Source: DATBJJ01 sp036556425 (GTDB taxonomy: Bacteria > Acidobacteriota > Vicinamibacteria > Vicinamibacterales > 2-12-FULL-66-21). From it: 64,000 nucleotides of DNA. This document shows positions 8,162 through 17,405 of this stretch, piece by piece. The stretch covers positions 16,540 through 80,539 of the forward strand of contig DATBJJ010000120.1 of the NCBI GenBank assembly GCA_036556425.1, given 5' to 3'. Numbering within the stretch: position 1 is the first letter of the stretch; each line of letters opens with the position of its first letter. Below the pieces are notes generated by a model that saw only the letters and a list, made by a program, of their open reading frames with translations, did not search any database and had not been told where the DNA came from. Position numbers and translations under genes: made by a program.

Positions 8162-10126
8162 TCACCCAGACGCCAGATGACGACGCGCGAGCATGATGTC
8201 GCTCTCGTCGCCGACCAGATACAGCACGTCTCCTTCGTTCAATGTGAAGTCAGCGGATGGCGACGTGACGTGCCGGCCTCCGTGTTGGACGGCGATCACG
8301 AGCGCGCCGGTCTCCGCGCGGAGGTTGACGTCCGCGAGCGTGCGGCCGACGGCCCATTCCCCGGCGTGCAGTTGATGCGTCGCGACGGGCGTTTGGCTGA
8401 TCGCGCTCGGCAGCGTGTCGAGCGGCTGCGTGGGCGCGCGCACCGGACGGATGCCGCTCGATTCGCGCCGGAAACTGTCGAGCAAGACCTCGATGATGTT
8501 GCCGGGAACGTCGAGGCGCGCGAACGCTTGCGCGAGCACTTCGAGCGAGGCCTCGAGCTCTTCGGCGACCGCGACCGTTGCGCCGGTTTCCAACAGCTGC
8601 TGTGCCTCGCTGCGGTACCGCGTCCTCACGATCACCGGCACCTCGGCATTCAACGATCGAATCGCGGTCACCGCGCGAACGGAGGCGTACGGATCGCTCA
8701 GGACCGCGACGACGGCGCGAGCGCGCTCGACGCCCGCGCCGCGCAGTGCGTCCTCGTTCGTCGCGTCGCCGAAGAAGATCGATTCTCCTTCCGAGCGCAT
8801 GTGACGCACCGTTGCGCCGTTCATGTCGAGGATCACGTACGGGACGCCGAGCTGCCGCAGCGCGCGTCCGAGCAGCCGGCCGCCAACGCCGAACCCGAGG
8901 ATCACGACGTGATCGGACAGCGCCGCATGCTCACCTTCGGCGATGGCCTCGCGTCGTTTCATTCGTTCCGCCGCCCACGTACCGGCGCGCGGCGCGATCG
9001 CGACCAGCGCCGGCGTCACCACCATGGTTGCGATGCTGGCCGCCAGCAGCACCTGCCACTGTCCCGACGTCAGCAGCCCGAAGTCGAGTCCCGAGCGCCC
9101 GAGGATGAACGAGAACTCGCCCACTTGCGCGAGGCCGATTCCCGCCGTGACCGCGACGCGAAGCGGCGTCCCCACGACCCACAGCGCGCCCGCCGCCACC
9201 CCCGCTTTGATGACGACGAGGACGAGCGTGACGGCGAGGATCATCGGGAGCTGCGCGAGGATTGCGTTGAAATCCGCCAACATCCCGAGCGAGATGAAGA
9301 ACAACCCCGCGAGGATGTCGCGCAGCGGGCGAATCTCCGCGTGCGCCTGATGGCTGAATTCACCTTCCGCGAGGATCAAGCCGCCGAGAAACGCGCCGAG
9401 CGCCATCGAGATTCCAAGCAGCGAGCTGACCCACGCGGTTCCGATGCTCGCGAGGAGCACCGCCAGGGGAAAGGCTTCACGTCTTCCGCTTTGCGCCACG
9501 AGCCGGAAGAGCACGGGGAGCACCAGACGGCTGACGATCGCCACGGCGCCGATCGCGGCCGCCGCGCGCAGCAGCACGAGCGGCACCCCGCTCAGCGCCG
9601 TCTTGCCCGAGAGGATCGGCACGAGGAGGAGCAGACCGACGATCGCGAGATCCTGGAACAGCAGGACGCCGACCATCAGCCGGCCATGCGGCGCGTCGAG
9701 CTGATTGCGCGCGCCCAGCTCGCGCAGCACGATCGCCGTGCTCGACAGCGCGACGAAAAGGCCGATGAACAGGCCGACGCGCCCGGGCGCACGCAGGACC
9801 GCATACAGCACCGCCATCAACGCAAGCGCGGTCCCGCCGATCTGCAGGCTGCCGCCGAACAAGACCTGCTTCCAGATGCGCTCGATCTCGGAGAGCGAGA
9901 ATTCCAAGCCGACCGTGAACAGCAGCAGCACGATCCCGAGATCCGCGAGCAGATTGACGTCCTCCTGGGTCTTCACGATGCCGATCCCCGTCGGCCCCGC
10001 GAACGCGCCCGCGATGATGAACGCGACGATCGGCGGAACGCGGATCCGCGCCAGCACGAGGATGAAGATCAGCGCGATCGCGTACGTCAGTACCAGCTCG
10101 GGAAGGAGGAGGCTATGCTCGGGCAT
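8162..10126 (-). CDS. CPA2-family cation:proton antiporter with TrkA-N and TrkA-C domains (KefB/YbaL type)
   Basis: I place the start at ATG 10126 (MPEHSLLLPELVL), because the open frame further upstream is Arg/Ser-rich and unlike a membrane protein. That gives 654 residues. The first 385 or so form a run of about 12-13 hydrophobic helices of the Na+/H+ exchanger fold. A Rossmann RCK/TrkA-N domain follows (VVILGFGVGGRLLGRAL, then FFGDATNEDALRGAGVERA) and a TrkA-C domain at the C-terminus (TLNEGDVLYLVGDE). Proteins of this layout exchange K+ or Na+ for protons across the inner membrane and are gated by nucleotide binding to the RCK domain. It is convergent with the TonB receptor gene and divergent from the second winged-helix/ATPase regulator. 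Confidence 0.9.
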   Translation of the reverse strand: MPEHSLLLPELVLTYAIALIFILVLARIRVPPIVAFIIAGAFAGPTGIGIVKTQEDVNLLADLGIVLLLFTVGLEFSLSEIERIWKQVLFGGSLQIGGTALALMAVLYAVLRAPGRVGLFIGLFVALSSTAIVLRELGARNQLDAPHGRLMVGVLLFQDLAIVGLLLLVPILSGKTALSGVPLVLLRAAAAIGAVAIVSRLVLPVLFRLVAQSGRREAFPLAVLLASIGTAWVSSLLGISMALGAFLGGLILAEGEFSHQAHAEIRPLRDILAGLFFISLGMLADFNAILAQLPMILAVTLVLVVIKAGVAAGALWVVGTPLRVAVTAGIGLAQVGEFSFILGRSGLDFGLLTSGQWQVLLAASIATMVVTPALVAIAPRAGTWAAERMKRREAIAEGEHAALSDHVVILGFGVGGRLLGRALRQLGVPYVILDMNGATVRHMRSEGESIFFGDATNEDALRGAGVERARAVVAVLSDPYASVRAVTAIRSLNAEVPVIVRTRYRSEAQQLLETGATVAVAEELEASLEVLAQAFARLDVPGNIIEVLLDSFRRESSGIRPVRAPTQPLDTLPSAISQTPVATHQLHAGEWAVGRTLADVNLRAETGALVIAVQHGGRHVTSPSADFTLNEGDVLYLVGDESDIMLARRHLASG

Positions 10127-10174
10127 GTCCGTGTAGTGTATGCGCGGTAACGGCGATCTCCCCCGGATCCAGGG

Positions 10175-10203
10175 GTGAAGTCCCCGTTCGCCTCTGCTAC
10201 GAT
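10175..10203 (+). promoter_or_regulatory. Candidate promoter of the short winged-helix/ATPase regulator
   Basis: TACGAT (10198-10203), preceded by TGC, resembles an extended -10 element. A GTGAAG hexamer 17 bp upstream (10175-10180) resembles a weak -35. Transcription would begin about 10 bases before the GTG start at 10219. Motif match only. Confidence 0.3.
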
Positions 10204-10218
10204 GCTGCTGGGCGCTGC

Positions 10219-11733
10219 GTGAACCACTTTCCACCCTTCCGGTTCGACGCGGATCAGCAAACGCTCTGGCGGGGATCGGACAAGATCCGCCTCACGCCGA
10301 AGGCCTCTGCGCTTCTGAGATGCCTCATCGCCGGACGCGGATCGTGGATTTCGAAGAGCGCGATCATGGCCGCGGTCTGGCCGAATACGCACGTCCAGCC
10401 TGACAACATCAAGGTGCTGGTCCGCGAGATCCGTCAGGCGCTCGGCGACTCGACCCTCTTTCCCCGGTTCATCACGTCGTCGCCGCGGCGCGGATATGCG
10501 TTCGTCGCCCCGGTCAACGACGGCGGCCACGACGCGCGCGCGCAGGTCCCCGCGGCCGCGGCTGCCGGCCTGTTCGTCGGACGCGGGCAGGAGCTTGCCG
10601 CGCTCGCGGCGGCGCTGCACGCCGTCCGCGCGGGAGTGCCGCGGCTGGTGCTGATCTCGGGGGAGCAGGGGCTCGGGAAGACGGCGCTCTGCGACGCGTT
10701 CATCCGCGAGGCCCGCGCGCAAGCACCCCTCCGATGGTGTCTCGGCCAGTGCTTCGAGCGGGAATCGGCGAGCGAGCCGTACTCACCGCTTCTCGACGCG
10801 CTGCTGCGCCTGGATCGCCAGCACCTCGGCCTCGTTCCCGCGGCGCTGGCGCGGCACGCGCCATCCTGGCTTCCGTATTTTCCCCAGTGGACGGGCACCA
10901 ATGCGGCGCCGAAGACGCCGACCGCGATGCTCGACGAGCTCGCGAGCGCATTCGCGGCGATCTCTCAGGACAAGCCGCTCGTGCTCGTCGTCGAGGATCT
11001 GCAGTGGGCCGATACGGCAACGCTCCACGCGTTGTCCCACCTCAGCGCCGCGCCGCGCGCCAGGGTCCTCCTCGTCGGCACGCACTGCGATGGCGAATGG
11101 GTCGCGAGCCGGCGCGCGCGGCAGCGCGTGACGGCGCCGAACGGGCGGACGTCGATTCTCCACCTGCGCCCGCTGACGATCGATCAAGTCCGGCGCTACG
11201 TGGATGCGCGATTCGGGTCAGAGCACGTGTCCGATATTGCGCCGGTCGTGCACCAGGCGGCCGCCGGCAATCCCTACATGATCCGCGTCGCACTCGATCG
11301 GGTGGTTGCGCGCGGGCTGGTCGCGATGGGGGAGAAGGGTTGGCGCCGCGAGGCGGGCCACGAGACGATCGCTCGCGCGCTGCCGGAGTCGCTCGCCGAA
11401 GCGGTCGCGGAGCACTTGGACCACCTCGATCCGCGCGAGCGCGAGCTGCTGGAGGCGGCTGCGGTCATCGGCCGCGAGTTCTCGCCGGCGCAAGTGGCGT
11501 TCGCGCTCGGCGCGCGGAGCGACGAGACGCGCCAGCTGCTCGCGGCGATGGCGCGACGCGGTCAGCTCATCGTCTCGTCGTCCGAAGCGTCGTCTCGAGT
11601 TTCGACGCCGGTCTATAGGTTCCGCCTCGCGCTCTATGCCGACGTGATCGCGCAGCGCGCGCCGATGATCCGGCAGATGCACACCATCGAGCGGCTCGGC
11701 GCGCGCCGCGCGCTCGAGCGCCGGCGCGCGTGA
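10219..11733 (+). CDS. Winged-helix DNA-binding / AAA ATPase regulator lacking the helical-repeat tail
   Basis: This 504-residue paralogue of the 998-residue regulator at 2580-5576 starts at GTG 10219 (MNHFPPFRFDADQQ). The winged helix spans residues 1-100 (AVWPNTHVQPDNIKVL and a PRRGYAFVAPV wing). The ATPase has Walker A GEQGLGKT at 148-155 and a Walker B segment LVLVVEDLQWAD. The protein ends shortly after the ATPase winged module (ERLGARRALERRRA), so the roughly 500-residue TPR-like sensor of its paralogue is absent. It may therefore be constitutive, dimerise with the longer paralogue, or sense through the ATPase only. It is divergent from the antiporter gene and convergent, 3 bp apart, with the oligopeptidase gene. 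Confidence 0.82.
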   Translation: MNHFPPFRFDADQQTLWRGSDKIRLTPKASALLRCLIAGRGSWISKSAIMAAVWPNTHVQPDNIKVLVREIRQALGDSTLFPRFITSSPRRGYAFVAPVNDGGHDARAQVPAAAAAGLFVGRGQELAALAAALHAVRAGVPRLVLISGEQGLGKTALCDAFIREARAQAPLRWCLGQCFERESASEPYSPLLDALLRLDRQHLGLVPAALARHAPSWLPYFPQWTGTNAAPKTPTAMLDELASAFAAISQDKPLVLVVEDLQWADTATLHALSHLSAAPRARVLLVGTHCDGEWVASRRARQRVTAPNGRTSILHLRPLTIDQVRRYVDARFGSEHVSDIAPVVHQAAAGNPYMIRVALDRVVARGLVAMGEKGWRREAGHETIARALPESLAEAVAEHLDHLDPRERELLEAAAVIGREFSPAQVAFALGARSDETRQLLAAMARRGQLIVSSSEASSRVSTPVYRFRLALYADVIAQRAPMIRQMHTIERLGARRALERRRA

Positions 11734-11736
11734 TCG

Positions 11737-13614
11737 TTACTTGATCAGCTTCTCCATTTCATCCATCACGCGGTTCATCTTCTTGATCGTGAGCTCGAGC
11801 GGCTCGTCCGTCGTCATGTCGACGCCGGCATCCTTCAGCAGATCGATTGGATATTTCGATCCGCCCGACGCAAGGAACGTCAGGAACTTCTTCGTCGCCG
11901 CCTGATCGCCCGCGATCACCTTCTCGGCGAGCGCTTCCGCCGCGGTGAACGATGTCGCGTACTGGAAGACGTAGAAGTTGCGATAGAAGTGGGGAATGAA
12001 CGCCCACTCGTGCGCGATGTAGTCGTCGACGATGCAGACGTTCTTGTCGTGGCCGTAGTACTTCTTGGTGATATCGGCGTAGAGCTTGTCGAACGCTTCG
12101 CCCGTCAAGGGCTCGCCCTTTTCGGCGGCCTCGTGCATCTTCAGCTCGAACTCCGCGAACTGCGTCTGACGGAACACCGTTGATTTGATTCCCTCGAGAT
12201 AGTTTCCGAGCAGCGACAGCCTGACCGCGGGATCCTCGATCGTCTTGAGCATGCGATCGATCAAGAGCGCCTCGTTGAACGTCGACGCTACTTCGGCCAC
12301 AAAGATCGGGTACGACGAAGTCGGGTACGGCTGCACCTTGTTCGAGAAGAAGCTGTGCATCGTGTGCCCGAGCTCGTGCGCGACCGTGCTCATGTCCGTG
12401 TACTTCCCGTTGTAGTTGAGCAGCATGTACGGGTGAACGTCGTAGGCGCCGCCGTTCGAGTACGCGCCGGCGCGCTTGCCCTCGGTGGGATGCCAGTCGG
12501 TCCAGCGTTCCGTGAACGCGCGGCGCGCCCCGGCAGCGTACTCGGGACCGAGCGGCGTGAGCGCCTCGAGCACGATCTTCTGCGCTTCGTCTATGGAGTA
12601 GTTCAGATCGACCGAGGAGACGAGCGGCGCGTAGAGATCGTAGTAATGCAGATCCTGGAGCTTCATCATGCGCTGGCGCAGCTTCAGGTATCGATGGAAC
12701 GTGGGCAGGTGGCGATTGACGCCGTCGACGAGCCGCGTGTAGACCGAGGTCGGAACGTTGGGGCCGTCGAGCGCCGCTTCGAGCGCGTTGGAGTACTTGC
12801 GCGCGCGCGCGTAGAAGATGTCGCCCTGCACCTGGCCGTTCAGCGTCGCGCCGAACGTGCCGCCGAACTTCCCGAGAGCGCTGAAGAAGGTGGACATCAC
12901 CTTCTGCCGATCGTCGCGATTCGGCCGCGCGCGGTGGAGACTGTAGCCCGAGCTGTCGAGCCGCACGCTCTTGCCGTCGCTCAACGTCACCGTCGGATAC
13001 GGGAAGTCGGCATCGGAGAAGATGCCGTAGGTCGTCGAGGCGGTGCTCGCCATGACGCCGGCGCTCGCGAGCAATCGCTCCTCGCTGTCGGTGAGCGTGT
13101 GCGCGGCCCGGCGCTGGATGTCGTCGAGATATAGCTTGTAGTTCTTCAGCCGCGGCTCGCTCGCCACGAAGCCGTCGATCGTCGCGCGCGGGACTTTCAG
13201 AATCTCCGGTTCGACGTACGCCGCCTCAGCGGCCATCGTCGCGCTGAGCTGCACCATCTCCTGCTGCATGCCCTGATACTTGCTGACCCGCGTATCTGTA
13301 TCCGACATCATGCTTGCGTAGACGTACGCGCGTGAGAGTTCTTTGGAGAGACGGCTCCCCAATTCGAGCGTGTCCGCGAGCGGCGCGGCCGACGTGCCGA
13401 GCTTCCCTTTGTGGTTCCCGAGTTTCGGAATCTCGGCGGCAATCTTTTCCTTCGCCTGCTTCCATGCGTCGTCGGTCGGATAGATGTGGGTCAGATCCCA
13501 TTTGTATTTGTCGTCCACTTTGCTCCTGTCCCGCTCCTGCGCTGCCACGGCCGCGACACCCACGCACGCGCACAACGCAACCGCTCGCGCCATCCAGTAT
13601 GGGGCACGCATCAT
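11737..13614 (-). CDS. pepF: Exported oligoendopeptidase F (M3B family)
   Basis: The start is ATG 13614 (MMRAPYWMARAV), with AAGGAG about 8 bases upstream. The longer in-frame extension is Arg/Ser-rich and not credible. The protein has 625 residues, close to the family size. Residues 1-26 form a signal peptide ending VAAVAAQ, so it should act in the periplasm or outside, whereas classical PepF is cytosolic. The PepF_M3 N-terminal domain precedes the catalytic domain. The zinc motif HELGH is at 413-417 (MSTVAHELGHTMHSFF), followed by the downstream glutamate ligand in FVAEVASTFNEALL. It should cleave short peptides of roughly 7-17 residues. It lies downstream of, and on the same strand as, the penicillin-acylase-type gene. 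Confidence 0.92.
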   Translation of the reverse strand: MMRAPYWMARAVALCACVGVAAVAAQERDRSKVDDKYKWDLTHIYPTDDAWKQAKEKIAAEIPKLGNHKGKLGTSAAPLADTLELGSRLSKELSRAYVYASMMSDTDTRVSKYQGMQQEMVQLSATMAAEAAYVEPEILKVPRATIDGFVASEPRLKNYKLYLDDIQRRAAHTLTDSEERLLASAGVMASTASTTYGIFSDADFPYPTVTLSDGKSVRLDSSGYSLHRARPNRDDRQKVMSTFFSALGKFGGTFGATLNGQVQGDIFYARARKYSNALEAALDGPNVPTSVYTRLVDGVNRHLPTFHRYLKLRQRMMKLQDLHYYDLYAPLVSSVDLNYSIDEAQKIVLEALTPLGPEYAAGARRAFTERWTDWHPTEGKRAGAYSNGGAYDVHPYMLLNYNGKYTDMSTVAHELGHTMHSFFSNKVQPYPTSSYPIFVAEVASTFNEALLIDRMLKTIEDPAVRLSLLGNYLEGIKSTVFRQTQFAEFELKMHEAAEKGEPLTGEAFDKLYADITKKYYGHDKNVCIVDDYIAHEWAFIPHFYRNFYVFQYATSFTAAEALAEKVIAGDQAATKKFLTFLASGGSKYPIDLLKDAGVDMTTDEPLELTIKKMNRVMDEMEKLIK

Positions 13615-13720
13615 ACTCGGCTCCTTCGACGTCAATCCTTCGGGCTGAAGCATATCGAGCCGGCGCGCGAACACCAACATGCGGGGGACGAACGCCCACC
13701 GTTCAGGGGCCGAGTTCTGG

Positions 13721-15955
13721 TCAGCGCCGCGCCGCGCGAAGCGTGAGCCGGTGCTTCGTGCGGGCGTCGACGGCCTTTTGACTGAATGCGAGGGGAAAGT
13801 ACTTGTTCTCGGCCCAGAGCGGCAGCAGGTTGCCGTAGAACGGACTCCCCGGCTGGCCGGATTGGCCGGGCGTATTCGTCGCGAGCGATCGATCCCAATC
13901 GGAGACGTCGAGGATCTCGCGATACGACGCGCCGTCGGCGGCGACGCTGCCCGCGCCGCCCGGACGCTCGACGGCCGGCAGGTCGAACGCGCGAATGAGC
14001 ACGTGCGGAAACGCGCGTGCATGCATGCGTCCCCACCGCCACGAGGTCCACGCGCTGCCCTGGCTTGCTTCGAGCCTCGCGATCGCCGCCCGCAGCGACG
14101 CCGCGAGATCGAGATCCGCGGGCTGCGCGCGCCACGTTTCGTAGAGCGCCGCCTCGACGCTGTCACGTTTGTAAACTGCATCCCAGGCGGCCAGCAGCGC
14201 GCGCGCCTTTTCGACCGCCGGATCCGACGACGTCCAGTTGCGGAAGCGCGGGATGTCTGCGGCCGCGCGCAGCGAGAACGCGTCGTGCTGCATACGCTGG
14301 TGATCCTCGAGCGAGTACTTGCGGCCCGGGGCGATCATCTGCCGCAGCCGCGTGATGCGCTCGAACCGCGTGTCCGCGGTCTTGAACATGAACGGCGGCG
14401 AGTAGCCTTTCGGCTGGACGTTGTGGTTCGCGGTCGCGATGAAGCCGGACGCTGGGTTGTATTCGCTTGGGAGATCCGATCGGAATCCATGCCATTCGTA
14501 GGCGCCCGTCCCGGGCACGGGCAGCCGGCCGGTCCATCCTTTCCGGTTCGGCGTCAGCGCGGACGCGCGCCACGCAATGTTGCCCTGCACGTCGCCGCAG
14601 ATCAGATTCTCGGAGGGCGCGTTCCAGTGGGCCGCCGCCGTGAGGAACTCGCGGCAATTCTTCGTTTGACTCAGGCGGAGCCCGGCGAGGTACGGCGCAG
14701 CGCCTGGCTCGTGCAGCGCCGATCGCAGCGCGTACGCACGGCGGCGCACCGGATCCTCGAAGAAGATCGGACCGTGCCGGCTGAACTTCAACTCGACCTG
14801 CACCGGCGTTGCGCCTTTGACGCGAATCTCCTCGCGAACGATCTTGAGCGGCTCCCATGCCTTGCCGAATCTGACTTCGTTCGCGTTCGAGGGATTCACG
14901 TCCTCGACGTACACGTCGTGCTGATCGGTGCCGACGATCGTCAGACCCCACGCGACGAAATCGTTGTGGCCGAGCGCGATGCCGAGGAACGGCGGCTCGG
15001 CCGCGCCGATCACGTTCCAGCCCGGCGCCGTCAAGTGCATGATGAACCGCAATGACGGGAGCGTGACTTCGCGATGGGGATCGTTGGCGACAACCGGTTT
15101 TCCGGTCGTGGACAGCGCGCCGCTCACGACCCAGTTGTTGCTGCCAGGATCGACCGCCTCGCTCGACGCGCCATCAGGAAACGGACTCGCGAAGGCGCGA
15201 AACGCGGGCAACAGCGGCGGCGCCGGGATGCGGCCTCCCGTGCGCGCCGCGCCCATCACGTCGTTGGTGATGGCCGCGACGTCGAGGCCGGCGGGGATCG
15301 TCAGATCGTCCCAGGGATCCGGATTGCGGCGGCGATTGGCTTCGGCGACGCCCAGCGTCGCGATGCTGCGCGCGAGCTGCAGCTCGTTCGTCGCGTCGCC
15401 GAACGTGACCTGACGCAGCGTGAGCGTGTCGATCGTCCAGGGCTCCGGCGTGATGCCCGTGAGGACGAATTCGATCGGCAGCCGCTGCTGGTGCTGTGCG
15501 ATGAACGTGTTGACGCCGCTCACGAACGCGGCCATCAGCCGCCGTGCGTCGGGATGATACGGCGCGAGCTCGCGATCGTCGGACGGACCGCGGAACTTCA
15601 GCAGCCGCGCGAGACGATCCGTTGGAACGGCTTGCGGTCCCGAGATCTCGGCCAGGCGGCCTTCTGCGGTTCGCCGCCAGATCTCCATCTGCCAGAGCCG
15701 ATCCTGCGCCGCGACATATCCCTGCGCGAAGAAGAGATCCTCGGGCGACGAGGCGGTGATGTGCGGAATGCCCCACTCGTCGCGCGCGACGCGGACGTTC
15801 GCGCGGAGGCCGCTCGCCTGCGGGATGTCGATCTCGCCGTCGATCCGCGCGAGCGCCTGCCTCGCGAGATCGTCCAGCGCCGCCTGCGACGGCATCAATG
15901 CGAACGCGCCGAGCGCGCACGCGGCGGCAGCGAGGACGAGGAGAGTTCGCGTCAT
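13721..15955 (-). CDS. Penicillin acylase family protein (Ntn hydrolase)
   Basis: This 744-residue protein has an N-terminal signal or anchor segment (residues 3-25). Family members are made as one precursor that cleaves itself into alpha and beta chains, the beta chain starting with the catalytic Ser. Here the alpha-chain hallmark (DEWGIPHITASSPEDLFFAQ, residues 59-78) and the GSNNW junction with S272 as predicted nucleophile are both intact, so it should mature and be active. KPVVANDPH after the junction is also conserved. Substrates in this family range from beta-lactams to acyl-homoserine lactones and N-acyl amino acids; which applies here is open. Its ATG overlaps the TGA of the upstream kinase-like gene (ATGA), implying translational coupling. 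Confidence 0.9.
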   Translation of the reverse strand: MTRTLLVLAAAACALGAFALMPSQAALDDLARQALARIDGEIDIPQASGLRANVRVARDEWGIPHITASSPEDLFFAQGYVAAQDRLWQMEIWRRTAEGRLAEISGPQAVPTDRLARLLKFRGPSDDRELAPYHPDARRLMAAFVSGVNTFIAQHQQRLPIEFVLTGITPEPWTIDTLTLRQVTFGDATNELQLARSIATLGVAEANRRRNPDPWDDLTIPAGLDVAAITNDVMGAARTGGRIPAPPLLPAFRAFASPFPDGASSEAVDPGSNNWVVSGALSTTGKPVVANDPHREVTLPSLRFIMHLTAPGWNVIGAAEPPFLGIALGHNDFVAWGLTIVGTDQHDVYVEDVNPSNANEVRFGKAWEPLKIVREEIRVKGATPVQVELKFSRHGPIFFEDPVRRRAYALRSALHEPGAAPYLAGLRLSQTKNCREFLTAAAHWNAPSENLICGDVQGNIAWRASALTPNRKGWTGRLPVPGTGAYEWHGFRSDLPSEYNPASGFIATANHNVQPKGYSPPFMFKTADTRFERITRLRQMIAPGRKYSLEDHQRMQHDAFSLRAAADIPRFRNWTSSDPAVEKARALLAAWDAVYKRDSVEAALYETWRAQPADLDLAASLRAAIARLEASQGSAWTSWRWGRMHARAFPHVLIRAFDLPAVERPGGAGSVAADGASYREILDVSDWDRSLATNTPGQSGQPGSPFYGNLLPLWAENKYFPLAFSQKAVDARTKHRLTLRAARR

Positions 15956-16812
15956 CGTTTGTTCTGACGATCGAAGACGCCCGCCTGGCCGCGCTGCTCG
16001 ATCATCGACACGATGATGTCGCGCCGCTTCAGCAGGGAATCGATCTCGAACGTCTGCAGGTACTGTCCGGTCGCGCGCCTGACCGTCGCGCGATCCAGCG
16101 TCTTCAAACGCTCGAGCACCTGACGATCGCAGCGCGCGATGTTCGCGGGATTCTTGAGCGTGGCGTGCGTCCGGAACGCGCGTGTGTGATCGATCGCCCA
16201 GATCGACCAGTCATTCGTGATCAGGAGATTGCCCAGGTTGCGATCGATGTTGTAGATGAGTTGATCGAACAGCCGTACGAGCTGCATCTCCTCGTTCCAG
16301 ATCTGCGGCGACGGCGAGGTCAACTTCTTCTTCAGCCGTGCCGCTTCATCCATCTGCACGTCGTCGACCCACCACGTGAACGAGCCGAGCGTGGAACGCC
16401 ACCGCCGCTCGACGGTGACCGGCACGAGATTCAATCCAATCAAGCGATCGATCTTGTAGGCCGCGAGGTTGAACATCCACGTATCGCGGAAGTTGAACTC
16501 GGTGCCCTGATCCGATCGGAACTCCCGCTTCGCTTCGTCGATCGTCTGGATGTGCGCGTCGTGCGTGATGGCGCCATCGGTCAGCGTCGCGCGTATGGAT
16601 CCCGTGATCCCCTTGCCGGCGCCTCTCGTCCTGACGACTTTTGCGTTGAGGAGGAATGTTTCCTTGTCGGCATCGGATAGGCGCGCGATCGCCGGGTCGA
16701 TCGATGCCGCTGCCTGATGTGGAGGTTCCGCGCGGATCGCCTCCCGCGCCGGAGGGAAGAGACACAAGAGCGACACGAGACCGAAGGCCGCCGGCGACGC
16801 TCGTCGACTCAT
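15952..16812 (-). CDS. Exported atypical kinase-like protein (PI3K/FAM20/HipA-like catalytic loop)
   Basis: The start is ATG 16812 with GGAGG seven bases upstream, giving 286 residues. Residues 1-29 look like a signal peptide. The central part reads like an atypical kinase C-lobe: FNLAAYKIDRLIGLNLVPV (helix and hinge side), then IYNIDRNLGNLLI (catalytic-loop pattern DRxxxN), then IWAIDHTRAF (metal-binding Asp, as in the DxGxxF/DNGRGF stretch of PI4K and FAM20 proteins). A clear ATP-anchoring Lys in the N-lobe is not obvious. Exported kinases with this fold are rare in bacteria. ATGA overlap with the penicillin-acylase gene suggests a joint function. A non-catalytic binding protein cannot be excluded. 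Confidence 0.6.
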   Translation of the reverse strand: MSRRASPAAFGLVSLLCLFPPAREAIRAEPPHQAAASIDPAIARLSDADKETFLLNAKVVRTRGAGKGITGSIRATLTDGAITHDAHIQTIDEAKREFRSDQGTEFNFRDTWMFNLAAYKIDRLIGLNLVPVTVERRWRSTLGSFTWWVDDVQMDEAARLKKKLTSPSPQIWNEEMQLVRLFDQLIYNIDRNLGNLLITNDWSIWAIDHTRAFRTHATLKNPANIARCDRQVLERLKTLDRATVRRATGQYLQTFEIDSLLKRRDIIVSMIEQRGQAGVFDRQNKR

Positions 16813-16863
16813 CACGAACCTCCGGCGGAATTCTCGTCCGGATACCGCTGCCGCGCAAGAGGT

Positions 16864-16878
16864 CACCGGGCGCCGGTG
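16864..16878. promoter_or_regulatory. 15-bp palindrome between divergent genes
   Basis: CACCGG-GCG-CCGGTG forms two 6-bp arms around a 3-bp centre. It lies in the 80-bp divergent gap between the kinase-like gene and the DinB gene and is a candidate operator. In GC-rich DNA such a palindrome may be fortuitous. Confidence 0.3.
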
Positions 16879-16892
16879 TAGGATCCGGAGGC

Positions 16893-17405
16893 ATGTCTAC
16901 CGCACCTGCACCACCCGAAGTCTGGCTTCGCGGCCCGATAGACGGCGTTCATCCATCGCTCATGCCTGCGGCGCACGCGCTTCTCCAAACGCTCGAAGAC
17001 GCCGAGCAGGCCGCCGCCGATCTCACGATCGAGGAGCTGTGGACGTCGCCCGGCGGGGCCGCCACGATTGGCTTTCACCTGCTGCACTTGAACGGAAGCA
17101 CCGACCGGCTGCTCACATACGCGCGCGGCTCGACGTTGAACGACGCGCAGAAGGCGGCGATCGCTCTCGAGAAGAATCCTCCTCGAAGCGACGCGGCGAC
17201 GCTCCTCGCGAGCCTGCGGCAGCGAATCGACGCGGCGCTCGAGCAGATTCGCGCCACGCCGCCGGACTCGATCCTCGACGCGCGTGCCGTCGGGCGCGCC
17301 GGGCTGCCGACAACGGTGCTCGGACTGATCTTTCACGCGGCCGAGCACGCCCAGCGCCACGCGGGGCAGTTGGTGACGACGGCGAAGGTTATTCGATCGC
17401 GGTGA
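16893..17405 (+). CDS. DinB-family protein
   Basis: ATG 16893 with GGAG just upstream gives 170 residues, the usual DinB/YfiT length. The predicted four-helix bundle carries the spaced metal-ligand histidines of the family: the first in GFHLLHLNGSTDR (about residues 53-65) and the pair in FHAAEHAQRHAGQL near the C-terminus. DinB-fold proteins bind divalent metal and act as thiol-dependent transferases or are of unknown function. The gene is convergent with the next hypothetical gene, the two ending in a 17-bp overlap. Confidence 0.8.
   Translation: MSTAPAPPEVWLRGPIDGVHPSLMPAAHALLQTLEDAEQAAADLTIEELWTSPGGAATIGFHLLHLNGSTDRLLTYARGSTLNDAQKAAIALEKNPPRSDAATLLASLRQRIDAALEQIRATPPDSILDARAVGRAGLPTTVLGLIFHAAEHAQRHAGQLVTTAKVIRSR

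Noticed and set aside
8177..10150. Long plus-strand frame across the antiporter gene
   Set aside because: Composition is His/Asp/Arg-rich noise, and the opposite strand encodes a complete antiporter with RCK domains.
13615..14181. N-terminal extension of the oligoendopeptidase reading frame
   Set aside because: It overlaps the acylase gene, is Arg/Ser-rich, and a good ribosome site plus signal peptide start exist at 13614.
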